Shown here in pieces: positions 25,080-37,168 of a DNA stretch of 64,000 nucleotides. Location: contig CANTUV010000012.1 of NCBI GenBank assembly GCA_947685225.1, forward strand, positions 806,001 through 870,000, read 5' to 3'. Every line of letters starts with the position of its first letter. Position 1 is the stretch's first letter. A model generated the notes under the pieces. That model was not told the DNA's origin and did no database searches. It saw only the letters and a program-made list of their open reading frames with translations. Origin of the DNA: Garcia nutans (Eukaryota; Streptophyta; Magnoliopsida; Malpighiales; Euphorbiaceae). The translations under genes were made by a program, and so were the position numbers.

Positions 25080-26031
25080 TATTGGATTATTATTGATCAC
25101 AATAAATTTTTTTATTATTTAATTATAAACAAAAAAAATTAACCATCAAAATTACATAAAATATTATTTTTAATTTTATTTTATTGTATTTTATTATTTT
25201 TTATAATTATATACTTTTTAATCTACAAAAAATACTATTTTTTATATTTTTATAATATTTATTATATATATCAAAATATACTCAATATATACTAAAAATA
25301 CACCAAAAATAAATTATATTTTTATAAATGTTTTTATAATATATTTTTAAATTTTTTATTTTTATAATATATTAATTTTTTTCTTTTCAAATTATTTTTG
25401 TAATTTTTTTATTTTATCATATTTTTTATTTATTTACAAATTTATCAACTCTGTTTAAGATATATGAAGCTTGTTATTATTATTTTATTATGAGTTATTA
25501 TAGATATGATAAATTTTATAAATTTATTATTAGATTATTATAATTTTATTATATATTTTTATAAAAATATCTCAAAAACTTTTAATAAAAATAAATTTTT
25601 TAAAAAAATATGATAAATAACGTAATTTTTTCTAAAAAAGTTAAAAGAAAAACTTTGATTCAATATTAATAATGAAGTGAAGCTCTCCAATTGTGAGATA
25701 TTGAATTTAAATGGATAAAAAAAATAAGTCTCGTAAATTTTAAATTTGAAACAGAATTAATTTAATCCACTAAATTACAAGATTGAGAAGAAGATGAACC
25801 AAATTCAACAAAGAAAATTTATAAAAATTTTCATCAATAATAATCTACAAATTTCTGTAAATTTTTCATTCACATTAATTAAATTTACAAACTATATATA
25901 TATATATAAAGAAAAACTATCTCACACATATGGTGATTAATTGTTACAAATATCAAAACTTACAGTTAAAAAGAAAAATAAATAATAAAAAGTTAAAAAA
26001 CACACATAATTAATATTCCTATACATAAAAA
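25080..26031. other. AT-rich spacer with a dispersed-repeat-like block
   Basis: 25100-25640 is almost pure A/T and resembles blocks at about 26425-26640 and 49790-50150 (ATATATTTTTAATATAT and AAAATGAAATTTT motifs recur). 25640-26031 is ordinary AT-rich spacer. No gene. Confidence 0.4.
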
Positions 26032-26418
26032 TTAATTTCTCACAGAATCAACTTGAACAGGCATGACCATCTCAGTATTACTAGTAGTAGAGTTCCGGCC
26101 ACCATCCTTCTCCTCCTCCTCCGCCTCGACCACCGCCTTTTTCTTGATAAACTCAATGCAATCCGCCACCGCTTCACTGTGGTGAGGCTCAGCTGGATAA
26201 TAATAATAAGATCTCTTGATGACAGGTGATGATCCAATATTAACATTACTATTATTATTTGTGGCCTTGGAGAGAGCAGATAGCATCATCAAGATAAAGA
26301 CAGATTTGCGAAACCGTTCGATAAGAGTCATCGGAGATAGGCGGTGGTTGGTCTTGGGGGTGACGGTGCTGGCAGTGGCGGTGGTTCTAAGCCTGGGGAG
26401 GCAGAGATGGGTTTTCAT
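26032..26418 (-). CDS. Small plant protein of unknown function
   Basis: Single-exon ORF of 128 aa. It has the composition of a real gene: a basic N-terminus (MKTHLCLPRLRTTATAST), a central amphipathic segment LIERFRKSVFILMMLSALSK (about 32-51), a motif PHHSEAVADCIEFIKKKA (about 78-95) and a Glu-rich then polar tail. GC content is well above the flanks, so coding is likely. The central and ADCIEFIK segments look like conserved parts of an uncharacterised plant family, but I cannot assign a function. No signal peptide or clear transmembrane helix. Its neighbours, Swd2-like and WEB, give no functional hint. Confidence 0.65.
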   Translation of the reverse strand: MKTHLCLPRLRTTATASTVTPKTNHRLSPMTLIERFRKSVFILMMLSALSKATNNNSNVNIGSSPVIKRSYYYYPAEPHHSEAVADCIEFIKKKAVVEAEEEEKDGGRNSTTSNTEMVMPVQVDSVRN

Positions 26419-29313
26419 GGTTTTTGGAGTTTATAAAAAAAGATTACAAAAATACTATGTTATCAAGAATATATTTTTAATATATATTAAATATATTTTT
26501 GATATATCAAAAAATATAAAATATAATATTTTTATAAATTGGAAAAAAAACCACATAATGAAAATGAAATTTTAAATAAAAATAATATTTTATATAATTT
26601 CCTTTTTAAAAAATACTAAATTTTTTAAAAGACTAATTCATCAAATCTACGATAGAATACCCCATTAAAAAAATTGTTATACATGCTTATAATTAAACAA
26701 AATAAAAATATTGTTCAAAATATATATTACTAATTAATAATTAAATATTCAAAATCATCTAAATTTTTATCTAAAAAAAATTGAAATTGCCAAATTGAAT
26801 CCAAAAAAGTAAAAGAAATTGTTTTTATCATGTATCATAAGGCAATTAGATATCAAAATAAATAAATATAAATAAATAAATAAATATTGAAACATTATTT
26901 AATTATAAATACATATTTTTCTTAAAAATAAACAAAATTAATTTTTTTTCTATATATCAAGTATACATAATAATTGGTTCAAATCCATCATATTTGTGAC
27001 TTTTATCATCAAAAAAATTAAATTAAATAAGAAGCATGAAAATACACAAAATATAAAAAATGAAAAATTCAAAGCTATTGGCTCATTGACTCATAGTCCT
27101 GGCTAAAGAAGAGATTACGTATATGGAAGCCTTTTTTTGGGTTCACATGGTTTCATGTGCATGGCTGCATTTTCTAATTAATGTCTTCAATTATTAATTC
27201 TTCACTATATCGCTATTCAATTCAGCTTACATACCAACCCGTTCAAAAATAAATAAATAAAATTCATCTCTCTTATGTTATTATTATTACATATAAAACA
27301 AAATTTTATAAGAGTTTTATATAGAAATATTAAAAAAATTAAAGATATTTATAAAAATATACCTATTTTTCCATTTTAAATTTCAAAAAATGCATTTACA
27401 GTATACAACTAATATATTAGAGGTGCACATATACAGTGTGTTTTCAATTAAATTTAAAAAAAAATTATTTGTAAAATTTCTTATAGAATATTTTTTATAA
27501 AAAAGTGATATATCATATAATAAAATAAATTTAATTTAACTTTGGTTCGAATTTAAATTTAAAAACTTTTTAATCTTAAAACTGATTTTAAGAACTTTTA
27601 AACCAAAGAATTATTGATTAGTTATGGTATATTAATTAAGTTTTAAAAAAAAATTTTGCTGAATAAATTAAAGAAAAAATAATTATAATTATGCATATTC
27701 TTATTATATTTTAGAAGTCAATTAAATATTTTATTGAATATGATCTCTTAGGCATGCATTTAATTAGATTGGATTTGCTGTCTGTCTGTTTGTTTGCCAA
27801 ATTTTCCACTTGTTGGGTTGACTCACCCATCCTTTCATGTCCTTCTAATTGTGTCGTTTCATATAATGATGAATTTTTAATTCGATTTTTTTTTATTTAT
27901 TATGTTAAAAAATTTTAATTTTGATCTGAATATATTTATTATACATGTCATTTATGATCTGTTTAATTAATTTAAATACATAAATTAAAATAATTTTTTA
28001 TTAAAATGACATAAATTTTTATTTTATTATAAATTCTCAATAATGTTATTATATTTAATCTTAATATATAATTAGGTTATGAAAGTAAGATGGGTTTCAA
28101 CGAATTTTTATTTCAAAATATAGAGTATTAATTAAAATATAAAATATAAAAAATTTTAATAGCATATAAACTAAACTAAAACTAATTACTCTAATTTTTT
28201 TTTTCTTCCGAATTCATATTTATATATTATCTATGTGAATAGTACATTTAAAAAAATAAAAAAAATACAATACAAATCATATGATTTTTAAAATTTTAAA
28301 TATATTATATATTATATATTTTACATATAAACATATTATTAAGTGGGTTATAAATTTTTAGAACCAATATAAACAATTCAACAGCCACACAATTTCAATT
28401 TGCGAAAATGCCTCATTATAGGGGCCAATCTCATTTCACAGCCTTACAAAAATATGTCTCATTGTAGAGATCTATATTCAAATTAATACAGCATGGTTTT
28501 AAAATAAAGAGGGTAGAATTTTTTTTTATAAATTTTAATTTTTTTGTAATTATTTATCTCTTATTTAATAATATTTTATAAATTTATTAATTTATTAATA
28601 ATATATTTTTATTATTAAAAAATTAATTCATAAAAAAATATTAATATATATATATATTTATAAAATTTTTCATAACAAAAATAAAATAAAGAAAAAAATT
28701 AAATAATAAATATAATTTCTTAAAAAATAATTAAAATAAATGAGTTCTTTAATTCATTAAATGTGTTCAAATTAATTTAGTTGAAAATTTTATCCCTTTT
28801 TTTATTTTTATTTTTTTTACATTTGTATATTATCAATATTTTGTAGATTTTTTAAAAGAAAACTATTGCATATAGAATAAATAATTTATTGTATTTTTTT
28901 TTACTTTTTGTAAAAATAAAAAAAAGAGAGGCAATTTAAATTTTTTTAAAAATTTAATAAATAATTTAAATTTTTTTTAAAAATATTATATATATAAATA
29001 TATAAATTTTAAAAAAGAGAAGGGGACAACTGCCCCTACTCTTCAACGTACTTTGCCCATGATGGCGAGTGCAACTTCCTTAATATTTTTTTTCAACAAT
29101 GAAAAATACGGCATATAAAATTTCTTATTTTTTTTAAAATAATACATGTACGTAGAAAACAGAAATACGAGACATATCGCAACAAAATTATGATGATTTT
29201 ATCATGACATAATAATCAATATTTTTTCTAAAAACACACTTTTTTTTCTTGACGATCCGAGAGGCCAACCTACCAAATTTATGTGAAGAAACGTGAACCT
29301 TTTGTTAAGAATC
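26419..29313. other. AT-rich spacer with probable MITE remnants
   Basis: 26425-26640 repeats the AT-rich dispersed motif also seen near 50 kb. Around 28990-29070 the text AGGGGACAACTGCCCCT and ...ACTTTGCCCATG resembles a hAT-type MITE end, but I could not find a convincing left end or target duplication. No gene is supported. Confidence 0.4.
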
Positions 29314-30778
29314 TCAATTTCTAAGAGATTCATCCTCTTGATTTCCCTTCTTTTTTGGAAATAGCCACCCTAAAACAGGGACTAATGACCTTTTGATCTT
29401 CATTTTGTTATTTTTAGTAGAAGAATGTCTGTCAAGCCTTTCTTCTTTAGTAACAATGATCTTAGTTAATGAAGGGGGGCTTGCAAATTTCACATATCTT
29501 TTCTTTCCAAAGTCACCTTCCTCTTCTTCTTCTTCTTCTTCATCATCATCATCAAATTGATTATTATTATTATTATTCATTTTCATTTTCATTTTTGTTG
29601 TATTTTCAACGAATTTAAGTTCTTCAATCTCAGGATCATCAATATTAATTCTTGGTCGCTTATTATTCTTAATAAACATATTGTCCTTGGCCTTTAGCCA
29701 TTGTAGCTCTTTCTTTGTTTGTTCTAGCTCTTCTTTAAGTGTTTTTATGCACTTTGCCATTACTTCACCTTCTTCTCTTGCTGTTTTGAGACTTAGCTTT
29801 GTTTCTTCAAGCTCAGCTGTTAATGCTCCTATTCTTGATTGAGTTTGCCCACTTTCACTTGCTCCACCTCGCATCTAACTCAAAAAAAAATCATATAATT
29901 AAAGAAGATTGATTGTACTAAATTTATTAATTACTTGTAACAAAATATTAAATTAAAAATACAATTAATATATAATATTACGCAGAGTTAATTCTGGGAA
30001 AAATCTAACAAGGAGACCGTTTGGAGCAACCCATCTCAGGGGCAATCAAAAGAAAAAATAATTATTCTCAAAAAAAAGAAAAAAATAATTTTATTAGTTA
30101 TGCGAATAAAAAAAATTATATATGGGCAATGAAAAAATTATATATATATATACATATATTTGTTTGCCTATGTATTATATGTGTTTTCTATGATTGACTA
30201 TATACATGAATATATTTGTTTTCTTTCGGTTAATACATATATAATTAGAAAAACCCATAATAAAATTTTAATTTTACATACAATTTTTTTTGTATTTTAT
30301 GTTAGTTTTTGGTTTTAGCCATCTAATATCCTCACAGTTCAAATGTTACAGATTAATTTAAACTCGTACTGAGCAAGTCTATTAAGAAGATAAAATATTT
30401 CATCTCAAATTTTAAAGATGTTTTATATTTAAAACTCGAACTCGAAATTTCCTATTAAATAAGAAGAGACACTATCTTTTCATTTTACTCCCTTACAAGT
30501 TGATTTTATATTAAAATTGAATAAATACAGACAACTCATATCTTGGAGTCGATCCTAATAGTACTTGTGTGTACAAAACATAGTCATGCTCAAATACAAT
30601 ATTTACATAATTAATGAAATTAGAGGAAAAGAACCTGTTTGAGCTTGTGGGCATAAATCTCTCCAGCTAAAACTCTTTCTCCAAACAACAAGACAGCTTC
30701 TTTAACAGACTGAAATGGTGCTCTTGTATCAATTTCTGCTCTTCCCATCACCACCAATCTCCCTTCTTCCTTCTCCAT
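29314..30778 (-). CDS. WEB-family coiled-coil protein (At2g17940/At1g75720 type)
   Basis: Two exons: 30635-30778 (ATG at 30776-30778) and 29314-29874, joined GT..AG in frame; 234 aa, stop at 29314. The N-terminus VVMGRAEIDTRAPFQSVKEA and the segment LLFGERVLAGEIYAHKLK match the short plant WEB proteins, relatives of WEB1, which acts in blue-light chloroplast movement. A coiled coil spans about residues 58-112 (SRIGALTAELEETKLSLK... then LKEELEQTKKELQWLK). Then come a basic patch, an Asn run, an Asp/Glu run (about 156-167) from GAT/GAA microsatellite expansion, KKRYVKFASPPSLTKIIV and a conserved basic tail SLVPVLGWLFPKKKG. Role by family only; the short members are little characterised. Position next to WUS matches Arabidopsis. 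Confidence 0.9.
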
Positions 30779-31245
30779 TATTATATCCTTAATTAGCTTA
30801 ATTATAATTAACTAATTAATGGAATGAATGAAATTAATGAAAGGGTTTGCTATGCATATATAAATGGAGATATGGGAAGACAAATTTGTTAATTTATAGG
30901 CTGTTAGTTAGTTAAAGGAAGTTAAAAGTAAATAAAATAAAATAAAATTATAGGGATGTTGATGTTTGTTAATTTTCTTTGCGTCCACTTCACTGGAATT
31001 TTGTTATTTGAAGTTGACAATAGTGGTTAGAAGACTGACTATGACCATCCATCACTCTGATTTTCTATATATGCTTAATATTTCCTTGATTATGACTTCT
31101 CTCCTTATCAGTAGATATAAGTGCATATATTGTATAGCGACAGTACAAATATATTTCGATTCAATAATAATAAAACTAATATTTGAATAATATTTTAAAT
31201 GAGAAATGTTAGAAAATGCACATAACGCACAATCTAACAATAAGT

Positions 31246-31700
31246 AGGGGGAGTACAAGTCGGGTTCAGTAGAGTTGAGAGTATATTTTGATTGATTGAA
31301 CCTCATCAAAGAATAATAATATCAAACCGATACCACTTGAATTTCTTAAATTTTCATTCTATCATAGTTGATTTTGGGTTCGGTCATATCAGGTTGGGTT
31401 TGAGCGAGTTGGCCTTTGATATTAGAGCTTTATATTTGAGTTAATTTTAGTATTATTGGATTAGGTTAGGTTAAGTTATGTGATAAAATTAATAAAAAAT
31501 AAATATTTATATATAAATATAAAAGAGTCGGTTGAGTTCGGATTCAAACAAAAAATTTATTTTAACTCGGCCAACAGAAAAAAATCCAACTTTTTTTATT
31601 ATTTTTAAAACCAAACCAATTCAAAATATATATTTTAAGCCGACCAAATCTGATTTAACCTGATCAATTTAGTCAAATTCAGAAATTTTGCTATGACCTT
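31246..31700. mobile_element. Non-autonomous hAT-type element with perfect 8-bp TSD
   Basis: A 455-bp segment is bounded by identical CAATAAGT at 31238-31245 and 31701-31708. The left terminus AGGGGGAGTACAAG and the right terminus (read inward) AAGGTCATAGCAAA are imperfect inverted ends of the AGGGGTGAGCAA type. The interior has hAT-like subterminal motifs (GTCGGGTT, GGTTCGGTC, AGTCGGTTGAG). The apparent small ORFs crossing its left edge are noise. Confidence 0.75.
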
Positions 31701-32604
31701 CAATAAGTGCATATTCTCTGGGATAATAGTCGATTCAAGGTGATTCTATTTTTCCATAATGTATTAAATGTTAAAAAAAAGGGTTAGAAAATAGAAAGAA
31801 TGATGAGGAAATTATATTCCTATGTTAACGTTTTAGTTTTTTTTTAAATATCTCACAATTTTTTTAGTACATTAAATATACACTAAATATATGCTCTGAA
31901 AATTAATGGGTACATATCTTTAATATATTATATTTATATCTCTGAAACATGATATTTTTGAAATTGAAAATTGAAAAAAATATATTTGAAAAAAAGTGCA
32001 TGTTTTTGAAAATATTTATTTTTTTAATAATTTCGTAAAAATCCCAAGAATAATATCTTAAATTCTCAATTGCATTCTATTGTTTGTTTTGCATTAGCTC
32101 AATTAATCTTCTTATTATCAGCAACAATATAATATTAATTGGTTAGTAAAATAATAATTAATTATTGTCTCTCTAATGATCATTATTGTATCAATATACC
32201 ATATTGTAACAAACAAGTAGACCCCATTAGTAGAATTAATTATGCGTAGCATGCTATGAACATTTAGAAATGAAAAATCACAATATAAATGTATAAAGTT
32301 GTGAGAATAAGAAAAGGTATTGATATGTTTTTGATGATCTTCACTTTACTTTCAATCTTTTCTAATATCTAAATTGGTAAGAGTAATAATTATATAAAAT
32401 TATATTTTATATAATTTTAAATATATTTTATACAATATGTAATAATTTATTAATTCGAATTTAAATTTGAATCATTTGAATAATTAATTTTAATTTTTTA
32501 ATGATAATGAAATCTAATTGAATCTCAAATATTCATTCAAAGTTAAATTTTAGTTCAGAATTCAACCTTTTTTTTTTCATAAATTGTGATTTGTATTTCA
32601 ATTA

Positions 32605-33013
32605 AGAGTTTGTTTGACTTAGCTTATAAATTTTAGTTTAAACTAATATTAGTTTATAAACATTTAAAATTTTAAACAGTTACGTGTTTATTTTAAGTGT
32701 TTATAAATAGCTGATAAGCACCTAATATACTTGGTAAAACATAATTTATAAGCACATTTATTATTAAAATTACTAAAAAGAATATGAAGTTATATAATTA
32801 AAAGTATTTGCTAAAATAAATAGAGGCAATAAAGTAAATTATTTGATAAAATTAGCTTATAAGTAAAATGCTTATAAGCATTAAAATAATAAACTAGTAC
32901 TTTCAATTTATTTTTTTTAAACTAAAATTCCCAATTATCTAAATAAACGTGACGACTTAAATTTAAAATTTATAAGTTAGTTTGATCAGCTTATAAACTA
33001 AGCCAAACACTCT
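32605..33013. mobile_element. MITE with GTTTG..CTTAG..TTATAA inverted ends
   Basis: The left end reads AGAGTTTGTTTGACTTAG and the reverse complement of the right end reads AGAGTGTTTGGCTTAG; both continue into TTATAA-rich subterminal sequence with TTATAAGC repeats. About 409 bp, no coding capacity. The target duplication is unclear (TTA left, CTA right), so PIF/Harbinger (Tourist-like) or hAT cannot be separated. Confidence 0.65.
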
Positions 33014-33880
33014 CTAAAATATCTAGTGGTATTTACAAAATTAACTCAAAAATTAAATCTATTTTTAATATTAAGGCATGTAACAAAAATTCAAAAACAC
33101 AATATCAACAATTATCAATTTATAAAAATACAATAGATACTTGTGACTATCAAGAAGTCGATAAGTAATGGATTAATCACCATGAAAATAAAATCACAAT
33201 GAAATTCTAATTAGCTACATATGCCTCAATTATTGGATATATATTTTTTCCATTTCTTGCCCACCATTGTATCTCCTATTATAAAAATAAAATACTTTAT
33301 TTTATCTTCTTTATTATTAAAATTTTATATTAATTTAAAATAAAGTATATATATAATATTTTCATTAATTAAATACAACAGTGAAATAAATAACTTGATA
33401 TTTATATTTTATTATTTTAATTTATTTTTATATGCATTAACTATCATAAATTAATCAATACATTTTCATATTAAAAAATAAATCAAAATTTAATACCATT
33501 CTTACATTTTTTTATGTATGATATTTATTTTTTGTGAAATAAAAATTTAATATAATATTATAAATTAATTAATTAATATTAAAAAATATATAATTTATAA
33601 TAAAATAAAAAAGATTTAAACTAAAATAAATTTTAATACTTGTATATGTCCACGTATATTGACATTTACCTATATATATAACATATTTTATTATTCTTTT
33701 AAAATATATACCTATATATTTATCTAGTTATCTGTAATATATATCAATATATATTGTTATTCTTTTCAGTATATCAAATTATATGTAATATATACAGATA
33801 TATAAATATATAAATATATATATATAATAGTTATATACCAGCATATATCCACATATATTTATATATACTTATATATGCCC
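33014..33880. other. AT-rich spacer grading into the tandem array
   Basis: No gene. From about 33640 the sequence takes on the TATAT/CACATATAT texture of the array that follows; the first recognisable units (CCACATATATTGTTATTC) occur around 33870. Confidence 0.4.
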
Positions 33881-33889
33881 ACATATATT

Positions 33890-34560
33890 GTTATTCTTTA
33901 GTTAAAGTATATATAATATATACCAACAGATACCTACATATATGTAATATATATATATATATCAACATATATCGACATATATACATGTAATATATACTCA
34001 CATATACCTACGAATGTCATTATTTAGTTAAAGTATATATAATATATATCTACATATATTCACATATATCATTTTTTAGTTAAAGTATATATAATATATA
34101 TGCATATATATCTATAAATATTATTTTATAGTTAAAATATATATAACATTTGCCTACATATATTATTATTCAGTTAAAGTATATATCACATATACTCACA
34201 TATACCACCAAATATCATTCTTCAGTTAAGGTATATGTAACATATGTCTATATATATTCACGTGTACCATTTTTTAGTTAAAATATATGTAACATATACC
34301 TACATATACTTATAAATACTATTATTTAGTTAAAATATATTTAATATATACCTGCATATATCCACTTATATCATTTTTTAGTTAAAACATATGTAATATA
34401 CACCTATATATATACCTATAAATATCATTTTCAGTTAAAATATATGTAACATATAACTACATATATCTATATATATTATGATTTAATTAAAATATATAAA
34501 ATATATATATCCACATATATGTACAAATACTATTATTTAATTAAATTATAGTAATATATA
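33890..34560. repeat. 52-bp tandem array with a 105-bp higher-order period
   Basis: The word AGTTAA (later AATTAA) recurs at about 34025, 34078, 34130, 34172, 34224, 34275, 34328, 34380, 34433, 34485 and 34539: spacing 51-54 bp with one 42-bp unit. Consecutive units alternate two types. In A the text before AGTT resembles TATAAATACTATTATTT; in B it resembles CCACATATATCATTTTTT. The true period is therefore a dimer near 105 bp. About 11-13 units, each diverged. No coding capacity. Confidence 0.8.
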
Positions 34561-34886
34561 TTTATATATACCCATTGTTTTAAAAAAAATATCAGAATAC
34601 AACTGTTATATCTTATTATATTTACGTAATTTTTTTATAATTCGAAATTTTATATTTTAAATAAAAATATATTAATTTTAGATAAATAAAAAAATGATTA
34701 ATTTATTTAATTTAATTATTTTATTTATATAAACTAATACTGATTTGTAATTATTAAACATATAACATATATTATTCTTAGAGTAGGCAACTTAAAGAGT
34801 GATAGTTTTATAGGTTATGTTTAGGTCAAGGCTATAACTATCCTTGTCATTTACTATAAAAATGAAAAAAAAAATTGTTAACTTAT
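34561..34886. other. AT-rich spacer left of the pararetrovirus
   Basis: No feature recognised. The open frame that starts inside the viral arm and runs out to about 34792 loses homology to the viral copy at 34887, so that outer part is host spacer. Confidence 0.4.
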
Positions 34887-36438
34887 TCTTGCCACAGATA
34901 TAACACAGATCAGAAGCTCTTCTTTTCTTTGAGAAATGAAATCTTTTCTTAAAAAACTTAAATCTCTTTCTTTTTTTTAAATCTTCTGGCAGAGAAAGAT
35001 CTAGATGGTTTGTATTTGTGAACATGATACTTCTTTCTGGGAGCACAAGAACACTTCTTGTCATGACACTTAATCTTCAATTCAGGTCTCTTGCATGCTA
35101 CTTTTAAAATAGTTCTATCATCATTTCATTTCTAAAAAAAATCTTGTTCTTCACAAAGCTTTCTTACAGCTGTAATGGTGATTTGATGAATCTCTCTAAG
35201 AGTTAATTGAGATAACTCTTTACCAGTTTGTTGAACCATCCTCTGCATTTCATGCTGCAATTCAACAAGTAAAGAAGCAACATAAGTAAACTTCATGTTT
35301 GGATCAGATGCTCCCTTTAACTGATAAAACTTCTTAGACATTCGTTCATACTTTTAGAGAACAACACTTAATAGAATAAAAGTCTTATTTTTCTTTCTTC
35401 TGAACAAGAGTATAGTCTCCAAGGAAAGTTTGATGAAGGATTGACATAACATCTCCAACAGAGCTGCTATTAGTAAATTGGAGACATTCATATTCACTGA
35501 GGTTGAGGAATCATTTCCTGATAGTGCATGTTGTTCTTGTAACAAATTTTGCTAATGCTTGTTGCAAAGTGAGTCCATGTTTTATAATCTGAACATCTAT
35601 CTAAGTATTAAACTCCAAAATTCTACTTCTCCATTTTGAAGGAGGAATGTCATCAAAAGTAAACCAAAGTCCATTTTCAGAACTTTTGGTATTAATCCAA
35701 AGTCCATTTCTAGAACTTTTGGTATTAATATTGACATATTCATATTATGGTTGTAAACTTTGTGTCTGGTCAACACTTGATTCATCTTGTTCATCTACAT
35801 GAGGAGGGGGTGGATCTCTAGGTCTGGGAACTTTCTAAGAAGAAGGTCTTGGATTGTCGGCCATCAATAACTGAGTAATGTCTACATGTGTATTATCAGA
35901 ATCAGCAAAAGTAGAATCTTCAGAATCAAAATTTTCTGAAGTATCATCTGTCACATTAAAAGCCATTTGTTGGAAGGAAGTTTTTGAGACATCTTTTAAT
36001 TTTGAAATTAAAGTTGAAGCAGTAGGGGTTACTTCTGCAAAAGCCTTTTTGGTGGCAGGAGGAACAGAGAAAGATGGGACATATGTGTGGTGAGGTTTTG
36101 CTGGTGGAAATAATTCAGCAAAAGATCCAAAAGGTGAGGTGTTGGTTGAAGGTGGTATATATGATGAACTGGGAAAATGATTGAAGTAATCTGGTAAAGT
36201 CTGTGTTTGTTTAAGTTGAAGATCTCTTTCAATTGTTGAACTTGAGATTTTAATCTCTGTATCTCTATGTCTTTTTCATAAAAGAGAGGATCAGATTCTC
36301 TCCTCTGAATTATAAGTCTCAAATCAATGTCTAATTGAGAAATTTGAGTGGAAAGACTGTAATACAATTGTTGGATCTCAATAGACATAGTGCTCAGAAC
36401 TGCTGCATGTTTTTTCTATTTTGGTAGACAAATGTTGA
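34887..36438 (-). pseudogene. Endogenous pararetrovirus, inverted left arm (capsid region)
   Basis: Minus-strand copy of the front of a Caulimoviridae-type polyprotein. Segments recognisable by comparison with the right arm: coiled coil (36388 leftward, SIEIQQLYYSLST, RLKSQVQQLK), a Pro/Ser-rich stretch, capsid-like helices (about 35341-35132), basic Lys/Arg-rich tail (about 35010-34930) and the first half of a zinc knuckle (CYICGK). Frameshifts and stops split it into short frames, and it ends before protease and RT. Non-functional. Confidence 0.75.
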
Positions 36439-36445
36439 TCTCAAC

Positions 36446-37168
36446 ATGTCTATCAAATTAAATAAACATGCAGCAGCTCTGAGCACTATATCTATTGAGA
36501 TCCAACAATTATATCACAGTCTTTCCACTCGAATTTATCAATTAGACATTGATTCGAGACTTATGATTCAGAGGAGAGAATATGGTCATCTCTTTTATGA
36601 AAAAGACAGAGAGATACAGAGATTAAAATCTCAAGTTCAAAAAATTAAAAGAGATCTTCAACTTAAACAAACACAAACTTCACCAGATGACTTTAACGCT
36701 TTTCCCAGTTTATCATATATACCACCTTCAACCAACACCTCACCTTTTGTATCTTTTGCTGAATTATTTCCACCAGCAAAACCTCACCACATATATGTCC
36801 CATCTTTCTCTGTTCCTCCTGCCACTAAAAAGACTTTTGCAGAAGTAACCACTAATGCTTCAACTTCAATTTCAAAATCAGAAGATGTCTCAAAAACTTC
36901 TTTCCAGCAGATGGCTTTTAATGTGACAAATGATTCTTCAGAAAATTTTGACTATGAAGATTCTACTTTTGCTGATTCTAATGATATACATGTAAACATT
37001 AATCAGTTATTGATGGCTAACAATCCAACATCTTCTTCTCAAGAAGTTCCCCGACCTAGAGATCCACCTCCTTCTCATGTAGATGAACAAGATGAATCAG
37101 GTGTTGACCAAACACAATGTTTACAGCCAGAATATGAATATGTCAATATTAATAGCAAAAGTTCTTGA
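36446..37168 (+). CDS. Endogenous pararetrovirus, coiled-coil / pre-capsid ORF
   Basis: 240-aa ORF starting 6 bp right of the palindrome axis. Residues about 10-75 are a heptad-rich coiled coil (ISIEIQQLYHSLSTRI, YEKDREIQRLKSQVQKIK), followed by a Pro/Ser/Thr-rich region and an acidic stretch. In plant pararetroviruses such a region precedes or anchors the capsid protein. The frame stops at 37166-37168, just before capsid-like sequence that is open for a few tens of residues in the same frame. It is the longest surviving ORF of the element and belongs to a dead provirus. Confidence 0.6.
   Translation: MSIKLNKHAAALSTISIEIQQLYHSLSTRIYQLDIDSRLMIQRREYGHLFYEKDREIQRLKSQVQKIKRDLQLKQTQTSPDDFNAFPSLSYIPPSTNTSPFVSFAELFPPAKPHHIYVPSFSVPPATKKTFAEVTTNASTSISKSEDVSKTSFQQMAFNVTNDSSENFDYEDSTFADSNDIHVNINQLLMANNPTSSSQEVPRPRDPPPSHVDEQDESGVDQTQCLQPEYEYVNINSKSS

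Noticed and set aside
28990..29070. hAT-type MITE right end
   Set aside because: GGGGACAACTGCCCC and TTTGCCCATG look right, but no matching left end or target duplication could be found.
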